Source: JBKEDS01 sp047975545
GTDB taxonomy: Bacteria > Bacteroidota > Bacteroidia > Flavobacteriales > Flavobacteriaceae
Assembly (NCBI GenBank): GCA_047975545.1
Contig: JBKEDS010000004.1
Coordinates: 62,001 to 126,000, forward strand
Reading direction: 5' to 3'
Length of the DNA stretch: 64,000 nt
The notes beneath the pieces were generated by a model. It had not been told where the DNA came from and ran no database searches. It worked only from the letters and a program-made list of their open reading frames with translations. Below are positions 1 through 8,257 of the stretch, piece by piece (within the stretch, counting starts at the first letter, position 1; each line of letters begins with the position of its first letter). A program made the position numbers and the translations under genes.

Positions 1-68
1 GCAAGGAAAGCACCAACAAAAAAACATCGTTAAACGATGCGCTTCGGGAGCATGATGTGGCGGTGTAA
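1..68 (+). CDS. C-terminal fragment of an unidentified protein
   Basis: Reading from base 3 there is an open frame of 21 codons that ends in TAA at 66-68 (ending ..LNDALREHDVAV). The composition (Lys, Asn, Glu rich) fits a real C-terminus of a gene that begins before the window; the other two plus frames close at once or lack coding character. The fragment is too short to identify. It is followed directly by a repeat-rich non-coding stretch. Confidence 0.4.
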   Translation, partial: KESTNKKTSLNDALREHDVAV

Positions 69-82
69 AAACTTAGAATATT

Positions 83-153
83 TGTCATGTTGAACGAAAT
101 GAAACATCTTATCGAATTTTACGTGGAGATTTTTCACTTCGTTCAGAATGACA
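83..153. repeat. REP-like imperfect palindrome
   Basis: Two 27-base arms (83-109 and 127-153) are inverted copies matching at 23 of 27 positions; the right arm on the minus strand reads GTCATTCTGAACGAAGTGAA. This looks like the dispersed intergenic palindromes common in Bacteroidetes genomes. It lies just after the end of the upstream gene and could fold in RNA as a 3' hairpin. Confidence 0.6.
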
Positions 154-278
154 GAATTTAGCTTTTATAGTCAAATAAATATATTTTGTCATAAATAAAA
201 GAGACGTTTCGATATTGCCGCAAATTTTTATTTGCTCCTCTTAATATCAAATGCTCAACGTGACAACCGATAGAAGTT

Positions 279-439
279 ATACCAGTTTTGTTTTAAAATT
301 ACCCAGAAAAAACACAGCTATTTTTTGTTTAAGCAAAAAAGAAAACGCAAGCATAGCCTAAGCTACGATTAAGTTTTATTTTGAAGCATAGACGAAAAAG
401 AGCAAATTTTAATGGGTAATTTTAAGGCAGAAATGGTAT
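279..439. repeat. MITE-like element with 27-base terminal inverted repeats
   Basis: The ends 279-305 and 413-439 are inverted repeats that match at 23 of 27 bases (ATACCA at each outer end, TTAAAATTACCCA inside). The interior has no ORF. The left 50 bases recur at 43343-43392, so this is a dispersed repeat and not a unique hairpin. No transposase is nearby. The rest of the 69-563 gap shows nothing else that I can recognise. Confidence 0.55.
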
Positions 440-563
440 TATATTACATTTTATTTAGTTTCTTCTATATCTTTCCCTTTCTTTTGTTGAAATAAATTGA
501 ACCTTCCTTCTGCGAACAATAGGACGACACTTTTAAAACAGTTACTTTTTATACTACCTTGCC

Positions 564-1004
564 TTAGCGCTCCTTGCGGGATTTTTTAAACTGGTCGAAC
601 AGTTTTCGTTTAAAATCTTCTTCGGCTACTTTAAGCTGGATTATTTTTTTTGGCGAGATAATGCCTTGTAGTTTTTTGTTCAACTTTAACTCCTCGTCGT
701 AAAGTTGTTTTTCGTATTTTGATAGGGAGTCAAGCAGCTTTTTAGCTTGCTCATCGGTCATCGTGTTGATGTTTCCCCTTATTTCATGGCGAATGTTCCT
801 AATATCGGTGTGCCTTATTTTAAGGGTCGATTCGTCGTAGGCATTGTAAACCGGCCAAAATTTTTGGGCTTCGGTTTCGGTTAACGCCAAACGCTCGGTT
901 ATAAAGGATACTTTTAGGGCTTTTATTTTATTATCGTCCACTGGCTGCCCAAAGCTTTTTATGGCAAACAATAGGGTTATTACGGAAAATAGTAGTTGTT
1001 TCAT
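564..1004 (-). CDS. secreted Spy/sensor-of-ECF-like protein
   Basis: The 146-residue product starts with a signal peptide (MKQLLFSVITLLFAIKSFGQ) and is otherwise helical and highly charged, with an LTxTEAQKFWPVYNAY segment near residue 40 and a basic tail ending KKSRKER. This resembles the LTxxQ/Spy-like periplasmic proteins that Flavobacteria encode next to an ECF sigma factor. It is the third gene after the sigma factor and the membrane protein at 1098-1592, separated by 93 bases. I infer an envelope stress-sensing role from the context; the family assignment is by pattern only. Confidence 0.6.
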   Translation of the reverse strand: MKQLLFSVITLLFAIKSFGQPVDDNKIKALKVSFITERLALTETEAQKFWPVYNAYDESTLKIRHTDIRNIRHEIRGNINTMTDEQAKKLLDSLSKYEKQLYDEELKLNKKLQGIISPKKIIQLKVAEEDFKRKLFDQFKKSRKER

Positions 1005-1097
1005 CTTGTTAATTTAGTTTTGGCTTCGACAGGCTTGGCCACCAATTTTGATAGGCTTGGCTATCTTAAAAATTCAAATTTTTATACGATTACGATT

Positions 1098-1592
1098 TTA
1101 GTTTTCTTCAATAATTAAATCCTCAATATCGGTATTGTTTAATAAATAGGTTTCTATTTCGGCTTCGCTAAAGTTTACAAAATCGGTTTCGTCTAAATTT
1201 TCAATAGGTAACAAATTGGCTATTTCGTAGGTATCCAAATCTTCCAGAAGCATATAGTTTTCAACCGTTTCGGCATCTAAACTATTCCAGCCCACATTGG
1301 TTTTGCCAAGGGTTAGGGTTACCAACAAAGCAACGGTTGCGGCAATACTGGAGGCGTACAATATGCTTTTTTTGTTGAATAGTGAAATTACTTTCGGTGC
1401 TTTTTCCGCCTTTAATTTGGTTGCAATATTGCTTTCCAGCGCATCGAAATAATGGTTGGGAACGGTAAACCCTTTAGTATTGGCTTTTGCCCGTAACCTT
1501 GACCCGACAAACATCCTATCGCCCAGGTTATCGAAATAGCCTTCCGGCGTTTTAAATCCGGTAGCGGCTTTATTATGTTGTTCTAACTTCAT
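1098..1592 (-). CDS. putative anti-sigma-like single-pass membrane protein
   Basis: A 164-residue protein with one membrane segment at about residues 75-97 (ILYASSIAATVALLVTLTL). The N-terminal cytoplasmic part holds two copies of a short motif, GFKTPEGYFDNL and GFTVPNHYFDAL; the C-terminal part is very acidic (Glu and Asp in the last 60 residues). It begins 30 bases after the ECF sigma stop codon, on the same strand, so the two are probably cotranscribed. Position and topology suggest that it binds or restrains the sigma factor, but it has no recognisable zinc anti-sigma motif. Confidence 0.55.
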   Translation of the reverse strand: MKLEQHNKAATGFKTPEGYFDNLGDRMFVGSRLRAKANTKGFTVPNHYFDALESNIATKLKAEKAPKVISLFNKKSILYASSIAATVALLVTLTLGKTNVGWNSLDAETVENYMLLEDLDTYEIANLLPIENLDETDFVNFSEAEIETYLLNNTDIEDLIIEEN

Positions 1593-1622
1593 GCCCTTTA
1601 GACTGTTTTTTTTGTTAAAAGT

Positions 1623-2165
1623 TTAATTTTGGGTTAAATAGGCCTCTATTTTTTTTACCGCCAAATGGTACGAGGCTTTTAATGCGCCTTCACTGGTTTG
1701 TAAAATATCGGACATATCCTTGAATTTTAGGTCTTCAAAATATTTCATATTAAACACCAACTGCTGTTTTTGGGGCAGTGTGGCTATTGCTTTTTGTAGT
1801 TTTAACTGAATGGCATCACCCTCGAAATAGGGGTCGGACGCCAAATTGTTTATGGCGGTTTCCTGCACTTCTTCGCTTGTTATTTGCAGGCGTTTTGCGT
1901 TTTTATCGATAAGCGTTAAGGATTCGTTTGTGGCTATGCGGTACATCCACGAGTATAATTTGCTTTCGCCCTTAAAGGCATTTATGTTCCTGTAAATTTT
2001 TATGAAGGTATTTTGCAAAACGTCGTCGGCATCGTCGTGCGATTTTACAATGTTACGGATATGCCAGTACAAACGCTCTTTGTAGAGTGTTATGAGTTCC
2101 CTGAAGGCTTCTTCTTTTTGGCTTTCGGATTTTAGTTTTTCTAATAGTTGCGTTTCTTCCGTCAC
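1623..2165 (-). CDS. ECF-type RNA polymerase sigma factor
   Basis: The 180-residue protein has the sigma-70 region 2 signature around residues 25-90 (DDADDVLQNTFIKIYRNI, then the helix with YSWMYRIATNESL) and a region 4 helix-turn-helix near the C-terminus (LPQKQQLVFNMKYFEDLKFKDMSDIL). The start is a GTG (base 2165); no ATG lies in the first 35 codons, and a -7 element at 2187-2194 sits just upstream. It leads an apparent operon with the membrane protein and the Spy-like protein downstream, a typical flavobacterial envelope-stress arrangement. Confidence 0.9.
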   Translation of the reverse strand: MTEETQLLEKLKSESQKEEAFRELITLYKERLYWHIRNIVKSHDDADDVLQNTFIKIYRNINAFKGESKLYSWMYRIATNESLTLIDKNAKRLQITSEEVQETAINNLASDPYFEGDAIQLKLQKAIATLPQKQQLVFNMKYFEDLKFKDMSDILQTSEGALKASYHLAVKKIEAYLTQN

Positions 2166-2186
2166 AAAATAAATTTAACGTCCCTA

Positions 2187-2194
2187 CAAAAATA
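2187..2194 (-). promoter_or_regulatory. -7 promoter element of the sigma factor operon
   Basis: The minus strand reads TATTTTTG, a full match to the Bacteroidetes -7 consensus TAnnTTTG, 22 bases upstream of the GTG start. No clear -33 TTG was seen at the usual spacing. Confidence 0.4.
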
Positions 2195-2360
2195 AAATTA
2201 ATGCTTGAGCTCTTTAAAATAATTAGACTCTTAATTTTTTTGAAAGTTTAATTTTTTTAATAACTGCCTAAAAAACAAATAATTAATCTTCATTTACTCA
2301 CAACAATCTGTTTTTTATCGATAAAAACAATATTTTTGTCGGTAAAATGTTTTTTTTACA

Positions 2361-2368
2361 TAAATTTG
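2361..2368 (+). promoter_or_regulatory. orphan plus-strand -7 promoter element
   Basis: TAAATTTG matches TAnnTTTG exactly, with TTG at 2336-2338 (22 bases between). No plus-strand gene follows; a transcript would run into the hairpin at 2423-2454, giving a short RNA of about 80 nt. The stretch 2195-2360 is AT-rich and shows nothing else. Confidence 0.3.
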
Positions 2369-2419
2369 CAAACGAAAAGCCCACTTATGTTTTTAGTTTT
2401 CCCCAAATCTAACAGGGCT

Positions 2420-2454
2420 AAAAAAAGGATAGAAATTAATTTTTCTATCCTTTT
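2420..2454. terminator. terminator of the ABC exporter gene (bidirectional hairpin)
   Basis: A 13-bp perfect stem (2423-2435 with 2442-2454, core GGATAGAAA) with a 6-base loop. On the minus strand it follows the stop codon of the ABC gene at 2484 and runs into a T tract (A run 2420-2426 on the plus strand), so it is a good intrinsic terminator for that gene. It would also end plus-strand transcripts. Confidence 0.7.
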
Positions 2455-2483
2455 GCGTTTTTTTGCGAAAAGCGCTATTCCAA

Positions 2484-4313
2484 TTAAAAACTCTGCATTT
2501 GCACCAGTTTATTATAAACCCCGTTTAAGGCTATAAGTTCGCTGTGTTTGCCTTGCTCCACGATTTCGCCTTTGTTTAGCACCACTATTTCGTCGGCATT
2601 TTGTATGGTTGAAAGTCGGTGCGCTATAACGATTGATGTTCTATTTTTCATCATATTTTCCAGGGCTACCTGCACCAAGCGTTCGCTTTCGGTATCGAGC
2701 GCCGATGTGGCTTCGTCCAAAATCATTATCGGTGGGCTTTTAAGTACGGCACGGGCAATACTTAGGCGTTGTTTTTGGCCGCCCGATAGTTTATTTCCGG
2801 CATCGCCAATATTGGTTTCTATGCCTTCGGGCAGGTTTTTCACAAATTCCCAGGCGTTGGCCACTTTTAAGGCTTCTATAACTTCGGCATCGGTGGCGTT
2901 TTCGTTTCCGAGCCTTAAATTGTTTTTAATACTGTCGTTAAACAAAATAGCATCTTGGGTAACAATGCCCAATTGTTGCCGGAGCGAACTTGTGGTTAGG
3001 TTGCGAATATCGATACCATCGATTAAAATTTCACCTTTGTTAACATCGTAAAAACGGGTTACAAGGTTGGCAATGGTAGATTTACCACTACCCGACTGCC
3101 CGACCAAAGCTATGGTTTTTCCCTTAGGGATGGTTAACGAAAAGTTTTTTAGCACATAATCGTTTTGGTATTTAAACGAAATGTTATTGAATACGATTTC
3201 GGAATTAAAATCGGTTTTAACAATGGCATTTTCCTTATCCTTTAACGGGTTTGGCGTATCGATAATTTCCTGGATACGGTCGGCTGCGGCATTGCCCTGC
3301 TTTATATTGTACAAGCCCCTTGAAATGGCTTTTGCAGGCACCATAATATTGTACGCCAAGGCAATATAGGTTATAAACGAAGCGCCGTCCAGCGACTTGT
3401 CCACAAGTACCAACTGCCCGCCATACCACAGTAAAATGGCAATTACCGCAACGCCCAAAAACTCGCTTGTGGGCGATGCCAAGTTTTGGCGGTTTAGCAA
3501 TTTATTTGAAAAATGGTAAAAACGGCTTGACGATTCCTTAAACTTATCGTTAAACTTATTTTCGGCATTAAAACCCTTAATTATACGAAGCCCCGTTAGG
3601 GTTTCCTCCAAAATGGTAAGGATAACGCCTTGCTCTTTTTGTACCCTATCGGATTTTCGTTTTAAACTTTTGCCCACCCGGGAAATAATTATTCCCGACA
3701 AGGGAATAAAAATAAACACAAAAAGGGTTAGCTTCGGGCTAATAAGCAGCATGGCCGCCAAGGTAAAAATTATGGTTAGCGGCTCGCGGGCAATAAGCTC
3801 CAGCACGGGCAGCATGGAGTATTGCAAAGTAGCCACATCGTTGGTAACACGGGACATGATATCGCCTTTTTTTTGCTCGGAAAAATAGGAAAGCGGCAAT
3901 TCCAGTGTTTTTTTGTAAACGGCATTGCGCAAATCGCGAACCACACCGTTACGTAAAAACACCATAAAATAATTGGCCATGTAGCCAAAAATGTTTTTCA
4001 ACAAAAACAAAACAATAATTAATACGATTACGAACAATAGGGCTTTGGATTTGTCGCCTTGCGAAAACACGTCGACTTGATAAGCCATGTAGTCCTTATA
4101 AAAATCGTTTAAATTGGCAAGCCCCTGCCACACCGGCTTTTTTATAGCCGTTTTGCTTGCCGATTCGGTGTTAAACAACACCTCCAGCATAGGCATTAAG
4201 GCTACAAAGGACAAAGCGCCAAACAGCGCAAATAAAATATTGGATATAATATGCCCCAAAGCAAAACTTTTATAGGGCTTGGCATATTTTAGTAAATTAT
4301 AAAACTGGTTCAT
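2484..4313 (-). CDS. ABC transporter, fused permease and ATPase (MsbA-like exporter)
   Basis: A 609-residue half-transporter. The N-terminal half (about 15-330) is a type I exporter membrane domain with several membrane segments; the C-terminal half is the ATPase with Walker A (VGQSGSGKST), signature LSGGQKQRLSIARAV, Walker B IMILDEATSALD and the switch H in VIAHRLSTIQ. Length and order match the MsbA/multidrug exporter family, which flips lipids or drugs as a homodimer in the inner membrane. It lies downstream of the phosphohexomutase gene on the same strand, with a strong hairpin between them. The substrate cannot be told from sequence. Confidence 0.9.
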   Translation of the reverse strand: MNQFYNLLKYAKPYKSFALGHIISNILFALFGALSFVALMPMLEVLFNTESASKTAIKKPVWQGLANLNDFYKDYMAYQVDVFSQGDKSKALLFVIVLIIVLFLLKNIFGYMANYFMVFLRNGVVRDLRNAVYKKTLELPLSYFSEQKKGDIMSRVTNDVATLQYSMLPVLELIAREPLTIIFTLAAMLLISPKLTLFVFIFIPLSGIIISRVGKSLKRKSDRVQKEQGVILTILEETLTGLRIIKGFNAENKFNDKFKESSSRFYHFSNKLLNRQNLASPTSEFLGVAVIAILLWYGGQLVLVDKSLDGASFITYIALAYNIMVPAKAISRGLYNIKQGNAAADRIQEIIDTPNPLKDKENAIVKTDFNSEIVFNNISFKYQNDYVLKNFSLTIPKGKTIALVGQSGSGKSTIANLVTRFYDVNKGEILIDGIDIRNLTTSSLRQQLGIVTQDAILFNDSIKNNLRLGNENATDAEVIEALKVANAWEFVKNLPEGIETNIGDAGNKLSGGQKQRLSIARAVLKSPPIMILDEATSALDTESERLVQVALENMMKNRTSIVIAHRLSTIQNADEIVVLNKGEIVEQGKHSELIALNGVYNKLVQMQSF

Positions 4314-4342
4314 TAACAGGGATAGTTTTTATAAAACGAAAA

Positions 4343-4387
4343 CTTTTTAAACGGTGGCTTCGACAGGCTTGGCCACCGTTTAAAAAG
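4343..4387. repeat. perfect 16-bp hairpin containing a dispersed 23-base repeat
   Basis: Arms 4343-4358 and 4372-4387 are exact complements (CTTTTTAAACGGTGGC) around a 13-base loop. The 23 bases 4355-4377 also occur unchanged at 1021-1043. It sits between the phosphohexomutase and ABC genes and may act as a terminator, although the T tract after it is weak. Confidence 0.6.
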
Positions 4388-4416
4388 CTTTGTCTTTTTT
4401 TTTGCAAAGATACGGA

Positions 4417-6147
4417 TTAAATTAACTTCATATCCTTTAAAATAGTTTCGGCCTTTTCGTCCAGGGCCTTTTCGGTTGCTTTAAAGTCTTCAACCGATTT
4501 TAAAGGTGCGTTTACGCTAACGTAAAATTTAATTTTGGGTTCGGTACCACTTGGGCGCAGGGCTATTTGGCTACCGTCCTCGGTGTAATAAATTATAACG
4601 TTCGATTTTGGAATATCGATTATAGTTTCCTTACCCGTTAGCATATTTTTGGCTTTCGACAATTGGTAGTCTTCAATTTTAAGCACTTTGGAACCGTTGA
4701 TAACCGACAGCGGATTTTCTCGGGCATCGACCATCATTTGCTTAATGGCTTCGGCGCCCTCGATACCTTTTTTGGTTAAGGACACCAATTTTTCTTTATA
4801 AAAACCGTGTTCTACGTATAATTTCAATAATTCGTTGTAAAACGAACTGCCGTTAGCCTTGGCGTGGGCCGCAATATCGCAGGCCAACAAGGTAGAGGTA
4901 ACGGCATCCTTGTCGCGTACAAAATCGCCTACCATATAGCCGAAACTTTCTTCGCCGCCACCTATAAAACTTAAATTATCATAATCGTTTATTAGCTTGG
5001 CAATCCATTTAAACCCGGTTAATACTATTTTACTTTCAACATTATAGGCTTGTGCCAGCTTGCTAAACATGGGGGTTGACACAATGGTAGAGGCTACGAA
5101 CTCCCTGCCTTTTAATTTGCCTTGGACTTTCCATTGTTTTAATAAAAAGTCGGTCATCATAACCATAGTTTGGTTACCGTTAAGCAATTGCAGTTTGCCT
5201 TCGGTATTGCGCACGGCAACGCCAAGGCGGTCGCAATCGGGGTCGGTGCCAATAACAATATCGGCGCCCACTTTATCGGCCAGTTCCAAGGCCATTTTTA
5301 AGGCTGCGGGCTCTTCGGGGTTTGGCGATGCCACGGTAGGGAAACTGCCATCGGGTACTTCTTGTTCCTTAACAATATAAACATGTTTAAACCCTGCCCG
5401 TTTTAGGGTTTCGGGTACGGCGGTAATAGAGGTGCCGTGAAGCGAGGTAAACACAATTTTAAAATTGTCCTTTGCAGCTTGCGATGCGGCTATGCTTCCG
5501 TTTTTAACCGATTCGTTTATAAAAACATCATCTACTTTTTCTCCTATATACTCGATTAAGTTGGTATTGGGGCTAAATTTTATATCGCCATAATTTACCT
5601 TATTAATAGCGTTTATAATGGCGTTGTCCTGCGGCGGCACCAATTGCCCGCCGTCTTGCCAGTATACCTTGTAGCCGTTGTATTCGGGTGGGTTGTGCGA
5701 AGCCGTTAGCACGATGCCGCAGTGGCAGTTTAGATGGCGCACGGCGAAGGATAGTTCGGGGGTTGGTCTTAAATCTTCAAACAAATACACTTGAACGCCG
5801 TTTGCCGAAAACACATCGGCCACTACTTTTGCCAAGGTTTTACTGTTGTGGCGGCAATCGTAAGCTATAACCGCTTTTGGGGTTTGGCTGGGATAAACGG
5901 CGTTTAAATAGTTGCTAAGGCCTTGGGTGCTTTTGCCCAAGGTGTATTTGTTTATACGGTTGGTGCCCACACCCATAATACCGCGCATACCGCCGGTGCC
6001 AAATTCCAAATCCTTATAAAAACTTTCTTGTATGTCCTTGGGGTTATTGGCAATACTATCCTTAATAATAGCTTGTGTTTCGACATCGAAATCGGGGGTT
6101 AGCCATGTGTTGATGCGGTCTAAAATTTTGGGTTCAATATGTATCAT
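4417..6147 (-). CDS. phosphoglucomutase/phosphomannomutase family protein
   Basis: The 576-residue protein has all four alpha-D-phosphohexomutase signatures in order: the catalytic phosphoserine loop TASHNPPEYNGYKVYW (about 148-163), the metal loop DPDCDRLGVAV (about 302-312), the sugar-binding loop GGGEESFGYM (about 396) and the phosphate-binding loop RPSGTEPKIKFY near the C-terminus. It interconverts hexose 1- and 6-phosphates in the cytosol, feeding glycogen, trehalose or envelope sugar nucleotides. Length fits the long PGM/PMM-type branch. The neighbouring glycosyltransferase is consistent with a role in envelope sugars, but that is inference. Confidence 0.93.
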   Translation of the reverse strand: MIHIEPKILDRINTWLTPDFDVETQAIIKDSIANNPKDIQESFYKDLEFGTGGMRGIMGVGTNRINKYTLGKSTQGLSNYLNAVYPSQTPKAVIAYDCRHNSKTLAKVVADVFSANGVQVYLFEDLRPTPELSFAVRHLNCHCGIVLTASHNPPEYNGYKVYWQDGGQLVPPQDNAIINAINKVNYGDIKFSPNTNLIEYIGEKVDDVFINESVKNGSIAASQAAKDNFKIVFTSLHGTSITAVPETLKRAGFKHVYIVKEQEVPDGSFPTVASPNPEEPAALKMALELADKVGADIVIGTDPDCDRLGVAVRNTEGKLQLLNGNQTMVMMTDFLLKQWKVQGKLKGREFVASTIVSTPMFSKLAQAYNVESKIVLTGFKWIAKLINDYDNLSFIGGGEESFGYMVGDFVRDKDAVTSTLLACDIAAHAKANGSSFYNELLKLYVEHGFYKEKLVSLTKKGIEGAEAIKQMMVDARENPLSVINGSKVLKIEDYQLSKAKNMLTGKETIIDIPKSNVIIYYTEDGSQIALRPSGTEPKIKFYVSVNAPLKSVEDFKATEKALDEKAETILKDMKLI

Positions 6148-6200
6148 AATGTCGTAATATTTCTGAAGGTTATAAACTTGGATTAATTGTTTTAAAGATA

Positions 6201-7151
6201 TTAATTTATATTTAATTCATCTTTAATTACATATCGTTTTTTATCGGGTTTTGTGCGTAAAATTATTTCGCCCAAAAAGCCCGCCACAAAAAACTGTGTA
6301 CCTATAACCATGGTAAACAGCGCTAAGTAGAACTGTGGGCGCTCGGTTATTAATCGACCATAGGGGTTTAAAAATAGTTTATCGATGCCCAAATACAGCG
6401 AAAACCCAAAACCGATAACGAACATGATAACGCCCAGTGCGCCAAATAGGTGCATGGGACGCCTACCAAACCGGGATAGGAACCAAATGGTTATTAAGTC
6501 GAGAAAACCGTTTATAAAGCGGTCCATGCCAAATTTGGTTTCGCCATATTTTCGGGCTTGGTGTTGTACTACTTTTTCGGTTATGCGGCCAAACCCCGCA
6601 TTTTTGGCCAATACGGGAATATAGCGGTGCATTTCGCCGTTAACGTCGATATGCTTTACCACTTCGTTTTTGTACGCTTTTAGGCCGCAGTTAAAATCAT
6701 GCAGTTTTACGCCCGAGGTTTTTCTGGCCGCCCAGTTAAATAGTTTGGACGGTAGGTTTTTGGACAAAACCGCATCGTAGCGCTTTTTTTTCCAGCCCGA
6801 CACCAAATCGAAACCATCGTTTACCACCATGCTATAAAGGCCGGGTATTTCGTCGGGGCTATCCTGCAAATCGGCATCCATGGTTATAACCACTTGCCCT
6901 TGGGCTTTTTCGAAACCGGCGTGCAGGGCTTGCGATTTTCCGAAATTCTTTAAAAACCGAATACCCTTAACTTCGGGGTGTTGGTTGGAAAGCTGCGAGA
7001 TGATGTGCCACGAATTATCGGTACTGCCATCGTCTATAAAAATAATTTCGCACGAAAAATGGTTGGATTGCATAACACGGGCAATCCAATCGTGCAATTC
7101 GGTTAAGGAATCTTGTTCGTTAAGTAGTGGTATTACTACTGATATGTTCAT
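6201..7151 (-). CDS. GT2 family glycosyltransferase, polyprenyl-phosphate type
   Basis: A 316-residue protein with an N-terminal GT-A domain (VIPLLNEQDSLTEL at the start, the metal motif DADLQDSP near residue 93, and a QARKYGETKFG loop near 200) followed by two C-terminal membrane segments (about 230-255 and 270-295). This is the DPM1/GtrB/ArnC-like architecture, which loads a sugar on undecaprenyl phosphate at the inner membrane. It starts 40 bases from the DUF4199 gene upstream and ends 54 bases before the phosphohexomutase, all on the minus strand. The sugar is unknown. Confidence 0.9.
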   Translation of the reverse strand: MNISVVIPLLNEQDSLTELHDWIARVMQSNHFSCEIIFIDDGSTDNSWHIISQLSNQHPEVKGIRFLKNFGKSQALHAGFEKAQGQVVITMDADLQDSPDEIPGLYSMVVNDGFDLVSGWKKKRYDAVLSKNLPSKLFNWAARKTSGVKLHDFNCGLKAYKNEVVKHIDVNGEMHRYIPVLAKNAGFGRITEKVVQHQARKYGETKFGMDRFINGFLDLITIWFLSRFGRRPMHLFGALGVIMFVIGFGFSLYLGIDKLFLNPYGRLITERPQFYLALFTMVIGTQFFVAGFLGEIILRTKPDKKRYVIKDELNIN

Positions 7152-7194
7152 TTAAGGAATTTCAAAAAAAATATTCAGTTCAAAAGTACTGAAA

Positions 7195-7740
7195 TTAATT
7201 GGCGTTTGGGTTATTTTTTTTCATGGCGGCGGCTACTATCAAGCCTATAATACTGTATAGTATAATGTTGCCCCCTAACCCTTTAAGTATGTTGCCCAAA
7301 GCATATTGGTCCTGTGTTTCTATGGTTTCAACCGTTTGGGCAATGGCTTCGCTTGGCGCATTGAAATTTTTCATCATTTCCACCGTTTTTTCAATGGTAA
7401 TTTGTTTTAAATTTTCAGCAGCCTCGGTATCTATTATATTAAATAGTAAATAAGAAACCAATGTGCTTATTAATATACCTATTACAATGGTAATAAAATA
7501 AGCCGTAAACGATTCCTTAAACGAGGCGTAGCCCTGCGCTTGTTTTACTTTGGCTACCGAAAGCACGCCAAGGCCAACGACTACTGCCATAATAAAAAAA
7601 CCATACCACATGTTGGCCAAAAGTTCCAAACTAAAGGCATAGGCTATAACGGTTAGCAAGGCTATTATCCCACCGAGATAAAGACCGTAATCGGTAGCGA
7701 TAGATTTTAAGGATTTAACGGGTTTTAAAGCGTTTCGCAT
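7195..7740 (-). CDS. DUF4199 family membrane protein
   Basis: A 181-residue protein with four predicted membrane segments, two in the N-terminal half (about 17-35 and 40-62), one near 80-105 and one near 155-172. The KQAQGYASFKESFTAYF stretch between segments 2 and 3 and the long polar loop before the last segment are typical of DUF4199, a Bacteroidetes family of unknown function that commonly lies upstream of a GT2 glycosyltransferase, as here. No catalytic residues are evident. Confidence 0.8.
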   Translation of the reverse strand: MRNALKPVKSLKSIATDYGLYLGGIIALLTVIAYAFSLELLANMWYGFFIMAVVVGLGVLSVAKVKQAQGYASFKESFTAYFITIVIGILISTLVSYLLFNIIDTEAAENLKQITIEKTVEMMKNFNAPSEAIAQTVETIETQDQYALGNILKGLGGNIILYSIIGLIVAAAMKKNNPNAN

Positions 7741-7779
7741 TTTATTATTATTTTTGTGTTAGTTGAAAGGATTAGTATC

Positions 7780-7787
7780 CAAAAATA
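7780..7787 (-). promoter_or_regulatory. -7 promoter element of the DUF4199-glycosyltransferase genes
   Basis: The minus strand reads TATTTTTG, a full match to TAnnTTTG, 40 bases upstream of the DUF4199 start codon. Confidence 0.45.
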
Positions 7788-7881
7788 CAAATTCGTTACG
7801 TTAAAATAAGAACCTTTGTTAACTTTTTCCTATTTGGTTGAAAACGAAGGTGGGGTTTGAAAATAAATTTCAGAAAAAACA

Positions 7882-7911
7882 TTGCAGGATTACAAAAAAT
7901 AGTTATTTTTG
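7882..7911 (+). promoter_or_regulatory. promoter of the L31 gene
   Basis: TTG at 7882-7884 and TATTTTTG at 7904-7911 are separated by 19 bases, matching both parts of the Bacteroidetes sigma-A promoter. The start codon follows at 7949. Confidence 0.6.
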
Positions 7912-7948
7912 CACTTCCAAAATTGAAAAGAAATTTAAGTTTTAAGAG

Positions 7949-8203
7949 ATGAAAAAAGATATACATCCAGAAAATTATAGAGTAGTAGCGTTTAAGGACA
8001 TGTCCAATGACGATGTTTTTTTAACAAAATCTACAGCAGTTACAAATGAAACTTTAGAGGTTGATGGTGTTGAGTACCCGCTTATAAAAATGGAGATTTC
8101 TAGAACATCGCACCCTTACTACACCGGAAAATCCAAATTGGTGGATACCGCAGGACGTATCGATAAGTTTAAAAACAAATATGCTAAATTTAGCAAAAAG
8201 TAA
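7949..8203 (+). CDS. rpmE2: 50S ribosomal protein L31, type B
   Basis: An 84-residue protein beginning MKKDIHPENYRVVAFKDMSN and containing the SRTSHPYYTGKSKLVDTAGR segment that defines L31. It lacks the CxxC zinc ligands of type A L31, so it is the type B (zinc-independent) form. It is monocistronic: it has its own promoter (7882-7911) and a strong terminator (8222-8257). Confidence 0.97.
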   Translation: MKKDIHPENYRVVAFKDMSNDDVFLTKSTAVTNETLEVDGVEYPLIKMEISRTSHPYYTGKSKLVDTAGRIDKFKNKYAKFSKK

Positions 8204-8221
8204 AATTATAGCTTACAATAT

Positions 8222-8257
8222 TAAAAAGCCTTCATATTTTTTATGGAGGCTTTTTTT
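8222..8257 (+). terminator. rho-independent terminator after L31
   Basis: AAAAAGCCT and AGGCTTTTT arms pair around a TATTTTTTAT-containing loop with one mismatch (t/g) near the top, followed by a T tract, 19 bases after the L31 stop codon. Confidence 0.8.

Noticed and set aside
2336..2536. 66-codon plus-strand ORF
   Set aside because: It spans a promoter element and the terminator hairpin and overlaps the end of the exporter gene; composition is not coding-like.
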